This document shows positions 44,220-54,554 of a DNA stretch of 64,000 nt, piece after piece. Made by a program: the position numbers and the translations under genes. Each line of letters opens with the position of its first letter. Within the stretch, counting starts at the first letter, position 1. Source of the DNA: Comamonadaceae bacterium (GTDB lineage: Bacteria; Pseudomonadota; Gammaproteobacteria; Burkholderiales; Burkholderiaceae_C); the NCBI GenBank assembly GCA_004144865.1, contig SEAY01000014.1, positions 1 to 64,000 of the forward strand. The letters are read 5' to 3'. Below the pieces are notes generated by a model. That model had not been told where the DNA came from, did no database searches, and was given only the letters and a program-made list of their open reading frames with translations.

Positions 44220-45529
44220 GCGGAAAGGGAAGGATCTTCAGGATGGAGGTGGCCGGCGCTGAGCGCGGCCACGTTCGGGTCGTCCAGGGTGTCCACCTGC
44301 GGGGTGAGCACCGTGCGCCAGCGCGAGCGCGCGAGGTCGCCCGTCTGGCCTTTCAGCGTGCGCGCCTGCGCGTCGCCGAGCAGCGGCAGCAGTTGCATCC
44401 GGTAAGCCGCCTGCGCGAACCGGCCGCCCAGCACGGCTTCGCGCACGGGACGCGGCGGGGCCGGCTCGCCGGAAGGAGCGGTGTCCCACCCGGCGAGCTT
44501 GCCGATCAGCGCTTCCAGTTCCACCGGCATGCGCAGCGTCTCCATGGTGCCGGCCACCGGCGCCACCGGCGGCGGCAGGCCCGTGGAGCGGGTGGCGTCG
44601 GGCCGGTCGCGCTCGAACTCGCCTTCGGCCACGTCGACCAGGTCGTGCGGGCTCACGAACACCGGTCGCACGCCCGTGGAGAGCGCGCCGCACAGCAGTT
44701 CGTGCAGCGCGGGGTGCTGCTGCAGCCAGTGGCGCACGTCGGAACTGGTGATGCCGGTGCTGCCCAGCGTGACTCGCTGGCGGTCGGCCTGCTGCAGCGC
44801 GCGCGTGAACTGGCTCGCCATGGACAGCAGGCGCGCCTGGCCTTGGCCGAGGGCGCGCGCCTCGCGCTCCAGCCGCGGGTCTTCGAACTCGCTGCGGATC
44901 AGGGCCGTGAGCGCCTCGCCTGCGCGCTCCACCAGTTGGAGCGCACGGTCGAACCGGGGCTGGGCGGCGCGCAGCAAGGCCTCCGATCCGCTCGCGATCG
45001 CATCCGCGAAGTCGTCGTGCAGCCGCGCGAGCTGCGCGTGCAGGTGCTTGACCTGGCTGGCGTCCGCGAGGCCCAGCGCCTGCGCGCCCGCCACCTGCGC
45101 CAGCAGCGCGCCCATCTCGTCGTCTTCGGCGCCCGTGGCCCTGGAGAGCGGCGCCAGCAGCCCCTGCACCTGCTGCGCGAGCGGCGAGAGGTGGTAGTCC
45201 TGCGCGGTGGCGTCCCACACCAGCAGCCCGAGCTCGCGCAGGCGCTTGAGCACCATGTCCAGCGCCTCCGGCTTGAGCACGTGGAACAGGCGGTTGACGT
45301 CGTCACGCTGCAGGCGGCCCTGCGGAAGGCTGGCCAGTTCCAGGAAACACCAGAGGCGCAGCCGCGCCGCAGCCTGCGATCCACTGAGGAGGCCGCGGAC
45401 CGCATCGACCAGGTCGAGGCGCTGGGTCAGAGCCCAGGCCAGCGGCGATTCCGCCGCCATGGAAGGCTCGCGGAAGTAGGACTCGAAGGGGGTGGGATCC
45501 TGGTCTTCGTACTGCATGGGATCCGGCAT
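44216..45529 (-). CDS. mksF: MksF/JetA-like kleisin subunit
   Basis: A 437-residue protein starting the operon. The N-terminal half has winged-helix features (RLRLWCFLELASLPQGRLQRDDVNRLFHVL, split around 60-95), then long helices (about 130-260), and a C-terminal domain (MPVELEALIGKLAGWD onward), the layout of MukF/MksF/JetA kleisins. No nuclease or membrane segment. The ATG at 45529 is used; another in-frame ATG at 45517 is equally possible, since neither has a good ribosome site. The family assignment rests on size, order and the SMC-like third gene. Confidence 0.62.
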   Translation of the reverse strand: MPDPMQYEDQDPTPFESYFREPSMAAESPLAWALTQRLDLVDAVRGLLSGSQAAARLRLWCFLELASLPQGRLQRDDVNRLFHVLKPEALDMVLKRLRELGLLVWDATAQDYHLSPLAQQVQGLLAPLSRATGAEDDEMGALLAQVAGAQALGLADASQVKHLHAQLARLHDDFADAIASGSEALLRAAQPRFDRALQLVERAGEALTALIRSEFEDPRLEREARALGQGQARLLSMASQFTRALQQADRQRVTLGSTGITSSDVRHWLQQHPALHELLCGALSTGVRPVFVSPHDLVDVAEGEFERDRPDATRSTGLPPPVAPVAGTMETLRMPVELEALIGKLAGWDTAPSGEPAPPRPVREAVLGGRFAQAAYRMQLLPLLGDAQARTLKGQTGDLARSRWRTVLTPQVDTLDDPNVAALSAGHLHPEDPSLSA

Positions 45530-45678
45530 GGGGAGCGATTTTGCCCGACCGTAGGGACGCGGCCGGGCGGCAGGCGTGACAAATGGCAAGGGCGCACCAC
45601 GCTTCACCACTGCGGCACGGCCGTGCTTGCATCTGCCGAGCCACGAACCATACTGGCCCGACACCTCGGGAGATTGCC

Positions 45679-46017
45679 ATGTGCCACGTGGTTCGTGACG
45701 AGAACGCCTTGCCCAGGCCGGACGGCGCGGGCGCCCTGCCGACCGGCGAAACCCGCCGGCCTCGCTGGCTGGTGGGTGCGGCGGTCATGATGGCTGGCGG
45801 ACTGGCAGTCGCTGGATGGCTCGACCTGCAGGCCGGTGACACGAACATGAAGCCGGACCCGGTGCTCACTCAGGCGGCAGCCGCTCCCGTGGCGGCGAGG
45901 TCGGTGCCGGAAACGAAGGGCCCCACCGAGGGCGCCCTGCTCGTGAACGACGAAGTGCCGACGGCGCCGGGTGAGCTTCGCAAGGCGGCCGGGGGCCACT
46001 GCGAGTACGGGCTGTAG
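45679..46017 (+). CDS. Small hypothetical protein with one membrane segment
   Basis: A 112-residue protein of unknown function. Residues about 29-48 (RWLVGAAVMMAGGLAVAGWL) form one transmembrane helix with basic residues before it, giving an N-in topology. The rest is a polar, Pro/Ala-rich periplasmic tail with one Cys near the end (GHCEYGL). GGGAG is well placed before the ATG at 45679, which supports translation. It is divergent from the mks operon (149 bp apart). Confidence 0.6.
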   Translation: MCHVVRDENALPRPDGAGALPTGETRRPRWLVGAAVMMAGGLAVAGWLDLQAGDTNMKPDPVLTQAAAAPVAARSVPETKGPTEGALLVNDEVPTAPGELRKAAGGHCEYGL

Positions 46018-46023
46018 GGCCCC

Positions 46024-46090
46024 AAAAAGAAAAGCGCCGCGATGCGGCGCCCGGAAGCCCTGGGTTCCCGCCTCCGCGGGAACGACGGAG
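46024..46090 (-). terminator. Minus-strand intrinsic terminator joined to a family A repeat
   Basis: Read on the minus strand, GCGCCGC/GCGGCGC with a 3-base loop (46034-46050) is followed by TTTTCTTTTT (46033-46024). It ends the small gene at 46094-46342. Positions 46053-46090 are a family A palindromic repeat. A near-identical terminator-repeat composite lies at 46661-46727. Confidence 0.85.
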
Positions 46091-46093
46091 CGG

Positions 46094-46342
46094 CTAGCCG
46101 TGGGCGGCGTCCATCGCCATGGCCCAGCGGCCCCAGGCATCGTCCGTCTTCGCGCGCGCAGCCATCCATTCCTTGAACTCGTGGGAACGCGTCACTTCGT
46201 CGGGCTGGTTGCTGGCCACGAGCCGCTGCCGGACGTCCACGAAGCGCTGCGCCGATTGATCCTCGGCATCCTGCAGGGCCAGGGCTTCGCTCTCGGCGCG
46301 GGCCACCGCGGTCTGCTTGGGGTCTTGGGTCGTTGTGGTCAT
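46094..46342 (-). CDS. Small hydrophilic hypothetical protein
   Basis: An 82-residue acidic, helical protein without cysteine, signal peptide or membrane segment. It begins MTTTTQDPKQTAVARAESEA and has a C-terminal WMAARAKTDDAWGRWAMAMD stretch rich in tryptophan. I do not recognise a family. GGAG precedes the ATG at 46342, and an intrinsic terminator follows the stop directly, which together support a real monocistronic gene. Confidence 0.6.
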   Translation of the reverse strand: MTTTTQDPKQTAVARAESEALALQDAEDQSAQRFVDVRQRLVASNQPDEVTRSHEFKEWMAARAKTDDAWGRWAMAMDAAHG

Positions 46343-46728
46343 GGGAGTACTCCGGCTGGGCGCCGCGGATGCGGCAACGTCAAGGACGCCATGGAGGACG
46401 GGCCGGCCAAGTCGAAACCTGCGGCGGGTAGCGGCTGCGGGCAACCGGATACCGCTCCATGGGGCGGGAAAGCGGCAAAGGGCCGCACGATGCACCGGGG
46501 AGGCGCGGGGCAGGCCGGGCAACCCGCGAGGCGGGACCTGGCCGACGAGGCTGCGAAGGAACGGCAGAGCGCTCCGATCGCCAGTGAAGTCATCATAGCC
46601 CGTTTGGAGGCAGGCTACCTGGGCGGGAGCGAAGACCCGCAGGCCCCGGCGGGGAAAGGGAAAAAGCGCCGCGGGTGCGGCGCTTCCTGGATGCCCTGGG
46701 TCCCCGCCTGCGCGGGGACGACGGAGGG
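46343..46728. other. 386-bp gap: no gene seen; minus-strand terminator and repeat at its end
   Basis: Short open frames on both strands here (for example 46317-46598 plus and 46339-46596 minus) are Arg/Pro/Ala-rich and show no start signals. The right end holds the minus-strand terminator GCGCCGC-GGGT-GCGGCGC plus A-tract (46661-46683), ending the pmd operon, and a family A repeat (46688-46727) touching the pmdC stop. Confidence 0.7.
46661..46683 (-). terminator. Intrinsic terminator of the pmd operon
   Basis: On the minus strand a 7-bp GC stem with a 4-base loop is followed by TTTTT, about 46 bp past the pmdC stop codon. Confidence 0.8.
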
Positions 46729-48926
<2,198 letters not shown>

Positions 48927-49868
48927 TCATGCTCCTTGCGACTGCTCCGGCCAATAGAGCCGGTTGGGGTTGTCCACCAGCAGCTTGCGCTGCAGTTCGG
49001 CCGTCGTGGCGATGTGAGGGATGAAGTCCACCAGCAGGCCATCATCGGGCATGTGGTTCTTCAGGTTGGGGTGTGGCCAGTCGGTGCCCCACAGTACGCG
49101 ATCCGGAAAGGTCTCGACGACCTTGCGCGCGAAGGGCACCACGTCGCGATAGGCGTTCTGCTCGCCGTCGAGCGCCGGGGGACCGCCGACCGACAGGCGC
49201 TCGGGGCAGCTCACCTTGCTCCACACGTTGGGGTGCTCGCGCATGAACTTCAGGAACAGCTGGAACTCGGGGCCATCGATGGGCTTGGTGACGTCGGGGC
49301 GGCCCATGTGGTCCACGACCACGGTGGTCGGCAGCGCGGTGAAGAAGTCCCACAGCTCCGGCAGGTCCACGGCCTCGAAGTAGATCACCACGTGCCAGCC
49401 CAGCGGGGCGATGCGCGCGGCGATTTCCATCAGTTCGTCCTTGGGCGTGAAGTCCACCAGCCGCTTGACGAAGTTGAAGCGCACGCCGCGCACGCCGGCG
49501 GCATGCATGTCCTGCAGTTCCTGGTCGGTGACCGAGCGCTTCACGGTCGCCACGCCCTTGGCCTTGCCGTCGGACCGCTGCAGCGCATCCACCAGCGCGC
49601 GGTTGTCGGCACCGTGGCAGGTGGCCTGCACGATCACGTTCTTCGTGAACCCGAGGTGGTCGCGCAGGGCGAAGAGCTGCTGCCAGCTCGCGTCGCAGGG
49701 CGTGTACTTGCGCTCGGGCGCATAGGGGAACGTATCGCCGGGGCCGAAGACGTGGCAGTGCGCGTCCACCGCATTGGGCGGCAGCTTGAACTTCGGCTTG
49801 CTCGGGCCCGTGTACCAGTCGAGCCAGCCGGGGGTTTTCTCGAAAGGGCCGCTTGTAGGTTTGCTCAT
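48927..49868 (-). CDS. pmdD: 2-Pyrone-4,6-dicarboxylate hydrolase (LigI/PmdD)
   Basis: Opens 2-pyrone-4,6-dicarboxylate to 4-oxalomesaconate. The 313-residue amidohydrolase-superfamily protein has DAHCHVFGPG (about 34-43), NVIVQATCHGADN, GVRGVRFNFVKRLVD, VIYFEAVDL and the catalytic Asp in LWGTDWPHPN (about 260-270), all LigI hallmarks. The enzyme needs no metal, unlike most of the superfamily. The ATG at 49868 lies directly after a pair of inverted repeats (49880-49944) and lacks a clear ribosome site. Confidence 0.94.
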   Translation of the reverse strand: MSKPTSGPFEKTPGWLDWYTGPSKPKFKLPPNAVDAHCHVFGPGDTFPYAPERKYTPCDASWQQLFALRDHLGFTKNVIVQATCHGADNRALVDALQRSDGKAKGVATVKRSVTDQELQDMHAAGVRGVRFNFVKRLVDFTPKDELMEIAARIAPLGWHVVIYFEAVDLPELWDFFTALPTTVVVDHMGRPDVTKPIDGPEFQLFLKFMREHPNVWSKVSCPERLSVGGPPALDGEQNAYRDVVPFARKVVETFPDRVLWGTDWPHPNLKNHMPDDGLLVDFIPHIATTAELQRKLLVDNPNRLYWPEQSQGA

Positions 49869-49879
49869 GATGTTTGATG

Positions 49880-49944
49880 CCGTCGTCCCCGCGGAGGCGG
49901 GGACCCAGGGCGCCCTGGGTTCCCGCCTGCGCGGGAATGACGGA
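49880..49944. repeat. Inverted pair of family A repeats inside the pmd operon
   Basis: CGTCGTCCCCGCGGAGGCGG and, head to head, the inverted copy TTCCCGCCTGCGCGGGAATG fill the only sizeable gap in the operon, between the aldolase stop and the pmdD start. In RNA it would form one long or two short hairpins. Confidence 0.85.
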
Positions 49945-49950
49945 AGTTCC

Positions 49951-50634
49951 TCAGTCGATATACCGCAGTCCCGCCTTCTCCAGCGGCTCGCGCATCTTGT
50001 ACATGTCCAGCCCCAGCACACCCGAAGCCAGCTTGGCGCGCTTCTCGCCTTCGTTGGCTTCACGCGCGGTGGCGGCGTCCAGGGTCTTCTTCGCCATCGC
50101 GGCGGGCACGCAGACCACGCCGTCGTCGTCGGCCACGATCACATCGCCCGGGGTCACCAGCGCGCCCGCGCAGACCACGGGGATGTTCACGGAACCGAGC
50201 GTCGCCTTGATCGTGCCCTTGGAGCTGATCGCGCGGCTCCACACCGGGAAGCCCATCTCCGTGAGCGTCTTCACGTCGCGGCAGCCGGCATCGATCACCA
50301 GGCCGCGCGCGCCACGCGCCTGGAACGAGGTGGCCAGCAGGTCGCCGAAGAAGCCGTCGGTGTTCTCCGAGGTCACGGCGCACACCACGATGTCGCCCGG
50401 CTGGATCTGCTCGGCGACGACGTGCATCATCCAGTTGTCGCCGGGATGCACCAGCACGGTGACGGCCGTGCCGGAGACCTGCGCGCCCGCATAGATCGGG
50501 CGCATGTAGGGCTTCATCAGGCCCACGCGGCCCATGGCTTCGTGCACGGTGGCCGAGCCGAACTTCGCCAGCGCGTCGGCGACCTCGCGGTCGGTGCGCT
50601 TGATGTTCCGGTAGACGACTCCGAGTTCGTACAT
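49951..50634 (-). CDS. pmdF: 4-Carboxy-4-hydroxy-2-oxoadipate aldolase/oxaloacetate decarboxylase (LigK/PmdF)
   Basis: Cleaves 4-carboxy-4-hydroxy-2-oxoadipate to pyruvate and oxaloacetate, the last step of the pathway. The 227-residue protein has the HMG/CHA aldolase family features [11 protein letters not shown] near the N-terminus, [33 protein letters not shown] (about 98-121, including the metal-binding Asp and Arg) and [16 protein letters not shown]. Its start lies 2 bp after the hydratase stop region, so the two are coupled. Confidence 0.94.
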   Translation of the reverse strand: MYELGVVYRNIKRTDREVADALAKFGSATVHEAMGRVGLMKPYMRPIYAGAQVSGTAVTVLVHPGDNWMMHVVAEQIQPGDIVVCAVTSENTDGFFGDLLATSFQARGARGLVIDAGCRDVKTLTEMGFPVWSRAISSKGTIKATLGSVNIPVVCAGALVTPGDVIVADDDGVVCVPAAMAKKTLDAATAREANEGEKRAKLASGVLGLDMYKMREPLEKAGLRYID

Positions 50635-50636
50635 GG

Positions 50637-51671
50637 TCAGCGTCCTTGCTTCTTCAGGCGCGCGTCGAGGCGCGGGAACACGCGGCGCGTGTTGGCTTCG
50701 AAGATCGCGTGCTTGTCCTCGGGGGACAGGATCGTCGAGGCGTCGATGTACTTCTTCGTGTCGTCGTAGTAGTTGCCCGTGGTCGGGTCGATGCCGCGCA
50801 CCGCGCCGATCATCTCGCTGGCGAACAGCACGTTCTTCACCGGGATCACGGTGTTCAGCAGGTTGATGCCCGGCTGGTGGTACACGCAGGTGTCGAAGAA
50901 CACGTTGTTCATCACGTGCGTGTCCAGCAGCGGCCTCTTCATCTCCTGCGCCAGGCCGCGGAAGCGCCCCCAGTGGTACGGCACCGCGCCGCCGCCGTGC
51001 GGAATGATGAAGCGCAGCTGCGGGAAGTCCTTGAACAGGTCGCCCTGGATCAGCTGCATGAAGGCCGTCGTGTCGGCATTCAGGTAGTGCGCGCCGGTGG
51101 TGTGGAAGGCCGGGTTGCACGAGGTGGACACGTGGATCATCGCGGGCACGTCGTGCTCCACAATCTTCTCGTAGATGGGGTACCAGTGCCGGTCGGTCAG
51201 CGGCGGCTCCTTCCAGTGGCCGCCCGACGGATCGGGGTTCAGGTTGATGCCGACCGCGCCGTATTCCCTGATGCACTTCTCCATCTCGGGAATGCAGGTC
51301 TTCGGGTCCACGCCGGGCGACTGCGGCAGCATCGCCACCGGGGCGAAGTTCTCGGGGAACAGCTCGCTCACGCGGAAGCACAGCTCGTTGCAGATGGCAG
51401 CCCACGTGCTGGAGACGTTGAAATCGCCGATGTGGTGCGCCATGAAGCTCGCGCGCGGGGAGAACAGCGTGAGGTCGTTGCCGCGCTCCTTCATCAGGCG
51501 CAGCTGGTTGTTGACGATGGTCTCGCGGATGTCGTCGTCGCTGATCTTCAAGTCGGCGACCTTCGGCATCGCGGACGGATCCTTGATGCCGGCGATCTGC
51601 TTGTTGCGCCACTCCTCCAGCTGCTTGGGAGCGGTCGTGTAGTGCCCGTGGCAATCGATGATCAGGCTCAT
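50637..51671 (-). CDS. pmdE: 4-Oxalomesaconate hydratase (LigJ/PmdE)
   Basis: Adds water to 4-oxalomesaconate. The 344-residue amidohydrolase-fold protein begins [21 protein letters not shown] with the metal-binding HGH, has [12 protein letters not shown], the metal His in [10 protein letters not shown], and [17 protein letters not shown] (about 225-241), all diagnostic for LigJ. It lies between the binding-protein-like gene and the aldolase gene, giving the order hydratase, aldolase, hydrolase, A, B, C known from Comamonas pmd clusters. Start at 51671. Confidence 0.94.
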   Translation of the reverse strand: MSLIIDCHGHYTTAPKQLEEWRNKQIAGIKDPSAMPKVADLKISDDDIRETIVNNQLRLMKERGNDLTLFSPRASFMAHHIGDFNVSSTWAAICNELCFRVSELFPENFAPVAMLPQSPGVDPKTCIPEMEKCIREYGAVGINLNPDPSGGHWKEPPLTDRHWYPIYEKIVEHDVPAMIHVSTSCNPAFHTTGAHYLNADTTAFMQLIQGDLFKDFPQLRFIIPHGGGAVPYHWGRFRGLAQEMKRPLLDTHVMNNVFFDTCVYHQPGINLLNTVIPVKNVLFASEMIGAVRGIDPTTGNYYDDTKKYIDASTILSPEDKHAIFEANTRRVFPRLDARLKKQGR

Positions 51672-51706
51672 GGAGTTCCTTGGTGGATGCCCTGCGGCAG
51701 GTGAAA

Positions 51707-52402
51707 TCAGGAGGCGGCGGGTTCCATGCCGTTGCGGCGCTTGGCTTCCGCGGCGTCGGGGCCCGCCATGAAGGCGAGCAGTTCGCGCACGGCCGCGGCC
51801 TGCGTGGACGCGGTGCACACCGCGCCGGAAAAAGTGGTGTCGATCGCGACCGCCGCCGGCATCGCGCCCAGGATGGTGATGCCTTCCAGGTGGATCAGTT
51901 CGCTCAGTTGCTGGAAGCCCAGGGCCACCTCGCCACGCGCGACCAGCGCGCCGACGGGGATGCCGGGCTGCGCCTGGACGAAGCGGCCCTGCAGCTCCTG
52001 GGCGATGCCCCAGCGCTCGAACAGCTTGACCAGCGCCACGCCGCTGGGGCCGGTGGAGTAGCCGATGGTGGGAGCCGCGAGCACCGCGCGCTTCAGCGCT
52101 TCCTCGCCGGAGACGTCCGGCCGGGGGGCGCCGGCCTTCACGGCGATGGCCACGCCGGAATCCACCAGGTCCACACGGCTGCCGGGCACCGCATGCCCGC
52201 CCGCCACCAGCTTGTCGATGGCGTCCGACGCGAGGAAGACCACGTCGAAGGCCTCGCCGGCGGCGACCCGCTTCGCGGCATCCACGCCGCCCACGGATTC
52301 GATCGCCACCTTGTTGCCGGTGCGCTGCTCCCAGTCCCGCGCCAGCTCGCCGAGCACCTGGCGCGTCGCCATGGAGGAGATTCCCTTGAGCACGGTGGTC
52401 AT
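51707..52402 (-). CDS. Periplasmic-binding-protein-fold (ModA-like) protein lacking a signal peptide
   Basis: A 231-residue protein whose fold matches PBP type 2 binding proteins such as Mod[63 protein letters not shown] and GFQQLSEL. There is no signal peptide: the N-terminus is [15 protein letters not shown], and the short in-frame extension upstream has no hydrophobic core. It should therefore stay in the cytoplasm. It is the first gene of the pmd operon, where Comamonas has a tautomerase (pmdU) and a transporter (pmdK). Its role is unknown; a cytosolic ligand-binding or regulatory function is possible. Confidence 0.72.
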   Translation of the reverse strand: MTTVLKGISSMATRQVLGELARDWEQRTGNKVAIESVGGVDAAKRVAAGEAFDVVFLASDAIDKLVAGGHAVPGSRVDLVDSGVAIAVKAGAPRPDVSGEEALKRAVLAAPTIGYSTGPSGVALVKLFERWGIAQELQGRFVQAQPGIPVGALVARGEVALGFQQLSELIHLEGITILGAMPAAVAIDTTFSGAVCTASTQAAAVRELLAFMAGPDAAEAKRRNGMEPAAS

Positions 52403-52457
52403 GGCGCGGATTGTGGCGGGCGGCCGCCCTGCCGGGACAGGGAAGCGAGGCACTAGC

Positions 52458-52497
52458 AGCTATAGCGGTTCGGCATAATCAAGCTCTAGCTATAGCG
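52458..52497. promoter_or_regulatory. Two direct repeats of a GCTATAGC palindrome in the pmd-LysR gap
   Basis: AGCTATAGCG occurs at 52458-52467 and again at 52488-52497, exactly 30 bp apart (about three helical turns), in the 98-bp space between the divergent pmd operon and LysR gene. The core GCTATAGC is a perfect palindrome. This is a good candidate for the regulator's binding sites. Confidence 0.65.
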
Positions 52498-52500
52498 TTC

Positions 52501-53415
52501 ATGGACCTCAAGCAGCTCGAATATTTCGTCCGCGTGGCGGAGCTCGGCAGTTTCACCCGGGCCGCCATCGAGCTGGACGTCGCCCAGCCCGCCCTCAGCC
52601 GCCAGGTGCGCCTGCTGGAAGTCGAGCTGCGCCAGACCCTGCTCGTGCGCAACGGCCGTGGCGCCGTCCCTACCGAGGCGGGCAAGCTTCTGCTGGACCA
52701 CGGCCGGGGCATCCTGCACCAGGTGGAGCGCACCCGGGAAGACCTGGGCCGGCTGCGCGGCGGCCTGGCCGGGCGGGTGGCGGTGGGCCTGCCCACCAGC
52801 GTGGCGCGGGTGCTCACCGTGCCGCTGACGCGGGCGTTCCGCGAAGCGCTGCCGGAGGCCAAGCTGTCCATCAGTGAAGGCTTGTCGGCCCAGTTGCAGG
52901 AGGGCCTGATCAGCGGCCGGCTGGACATCGTCGTCCTCTACAACGCTCAACCCTCGCGCGAACTGGACCTGACGCCGCTGATGGAGGAAGACCTGCTGCT
53001 GGTGCGCGCCCGCCCGCCGGGCCTGCACGAGGACCCGCCGCCCGGGCCCATGCCCCTGGAGGAGGTGGCCAGGCTGCCGCTGGTGATCCCGACCCGGCCG
53101 AACGCCATCCGCATGCACGTGGAAGCGGAGCTGGCCGACCAGGGCCTGCGGCCCAACGTGTTCCTGGAGATCGACGGCGTGTCGGCGATCCTCGACCTGG
53201 TGCTGGACGGCGCCGGCTGCGCGATCCTGTCGCGCAACGCCCTGCTGAACACGCCCCGGCCGTCCGCCTACACGGCGCAGCCGATCGGCAATCCCCCGAT
53301 GCGCATTCGCCTTTCGCTCGCCACGAGCTTGCAGCGGCCGGCGACGCCGGTGCAGAAGGCGACGCTGGATTTGATCCGCACGAAGGCGCCCGCCGTCGTC
53401 GCGCACGCGCTGTAA
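52501..53415 (+). CDS. pmdR: LysR-family transcriptional regulator of the pmd operon (PmdR-like)
   Basis: A 304-residue LysR regulator. The N-terminal helix-turn-helix is MDLKQLEYFVRVAELGSFTRAAIELDVAQPALSRQVRLLE split over residues 1-40, then a linker helix and an effector-binding domain (from about 90) that contains GLPTSVARVLTVPL and the LDIVVLYNAQ region. It is divergent from the pmd operon, the classic layout for a LysR activator, and Comamonas pmd operons are controlled by a LysR protein. The effector is probably a pathway compound, but this is inference. Confidence 0.9.
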   Translation: MDLKQLEYFVRVAELGSFTRAAIELDVAQPALSRQVRLLEVELRQTLLVRNGRGAVPTEAGKLLLDHGRGILHQVERTREDLGRLRGGLAGRVAVGLPTSVARVLTVPLTRAFREALPEAKLSISEGLSAQLQEGLISGRLDIVVLYNAQPSRELDLTPLMEEDLLLVRARPPGLHEDPPPGPMPLEEVARLPLVIPTRPNAIRMHVEAELADQGLRPNVFLEIDGVSAILDLVLDGAGCAILSRNALLNTPRPSAYTAQPIGNPPMRIRLSLATSLQRPATPVQKATLDLIRTKAPAVVAHAL

Positions 53416-53426
53416 CGCGGCATCGG

Positions 53427-53459
53427 TTGCTGGGGTCGCTGCGCGAACCCAGCCTACAG
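53427..53459. repeat. Dispersed palindromic repeat, family C (inverted)
   Basis: GCTGGGGTCGCTGCGCGAAC followed by CCAGCCTACAG is the reverse of the units at 22658 and 30141. It lies between the convergent LysR and AEC genes. Confidence 0.65.
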
Positions 53460-53476
53460 GGCCCGGGCGGCCAACA

Positions 53477-54439
53477 TCACAAGAACCGCCCCACCGCCCA
53501 CACCAGCGCCGTCAGCGTGAAGAACGACGCCACCGTCGTCCCCAGCTGCGCCGCCGCGGCCATCGTGTCGTGGCCGTGCTTCTGCGCGAGGATCGGGTAG
53601 ATCCCCAGCATCGGCACCGCCGCCATCACCACCACCATCACCTGCAGCTGGCGGTCCATGGGCGGCAACAGCAGCACGGCCACCAGCACGCACAGCGGAT
53701 GCAACAGCAGCTTGCCCACCGCGATGGCCGCGACGTCGCGCCCGAGCCCGCGCGTGGAGATGCCCACCAGCGAGCCACCGATCACGAACAGCGACAGCGA
53801 GGCGCACGCCACCGCGAACAGGTTCACCGTCCGCGCCACGGGCTCCGGCAGCCGCCACGCCATCAGCGAGAACAGGAAGCCGAGCGCGATGCCCCAGATC
53901 ATCGGATTGCGCAGCACGCCACGCAGCGACTGCGCGATGGCGCGGCGCAGCCGCTCCCCGCGCGACTGCCCTGCCCCTTCCTCGCCCGTGTCGCTCTCGG
54001 CCAGCGCCAGGGACAGCGGCAGCGTGAGGAAGTTCTCCACCACCATCGCCAGCGCCAGTCCGATGCCCGCGTTCACCGGGCCGAACAGTTGCGCCGCGAG
54101 CGGAAAGCCGATGAAGCCGCTGTTCGGGCACGACATGCCCATGCCGGCGATCGCCGCGGCCGACAGGCTCTTGCCCGCCACGCGGCGCGCCCAGAACACG
54201 CCGGCGAGATTGGCGGCCACGGATCCGATCGCATAGGCCGCGATGAACACGGGGTGCAGCACCTCGGACAAACTGCGCTGCGACAGCGCGTTGAAGAGCA
54301 GCGCCGGCAGCGCGAGATTGACCACGTACTTGCCGAACACCCGCATGTCGGTGCGCTCGAACAGCCCGGCGCGGGTGCAGAGGTAGCCGATGGCGGCCAC
54401 CACGTAGATGGGCGCCGTGATGGCGAGGACGGCTGTCAC
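53477..54439 (-). CDS. AEC family transporter (second copy)
   Basis: A 320-residue membrane protein with about ten hydrophobic segments in two repeats. It has the AEC features APIYVVAAIGYLCTRAG, LALPALLFNALSQ, CPNSGFIGFPLAAQLFG (about 103-119) and the second-half MVVVMAAVPMLGIYPILAQ. It is only distantly like the AEC protein at 3941-4819. The start appears to be GTG at 54439. Its neighbours (LysR/pmd) suggest an organic acid substrate, but this cannot be shown. Confidence 0.85.
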   Translation of the reverse strand: MTAVLAITAPIYVVAAIGYLCTRAGLFERTDMRVFGKYVVNLALPALLFNALSQRSLSEVLHPVFIAAYAIGSVAANLAGVFWARRVAGKSLSAAAIAGMGMSCPNSGFIGFPLAAQLFGPVNAGIGLALAMVVENFLTLPLSLALAESDTGEEGAGQSRGERLRRAIAQSLRGVLRNPMIWGIALGFLFSLMAWRLPEPVARTVNLFAVACASLSLFVIGGSLVGISTRGLGRDVAAIAVGKLLLHPLCVLVAVLLLPPMDRQLQVMVVVMAAVPMLGIYPILAQKHGHDTMAAAAQLGTTVASFFTLTALVWAVGRFL

Positions 54440-54554
54440 TTTTCTTGTTGGCGTGTGGTTCTTGCTCGGCCATTGTGCCCTCCACCGAAGGAGGGATTCG
54501 GCGGCGCGGCACGGGGCAGATCATGGGCCCGTCCTTTTTCCGCAAGGAGATCCC

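Noticed and set aside
40737-45529. Wadjet (JetABCD) defence system
   Set aside because: The three condensin-like genes are present but no JetD/MksG nuclease lies within 5 kb on either side, and the ATPase length fits MksB better.
46317-46598. Small open frames on both strands in the 46.3-46.7 kb gap
   Set aside because: No ribosome sites, Arg/Pro-rich composition and no recognisable motif.
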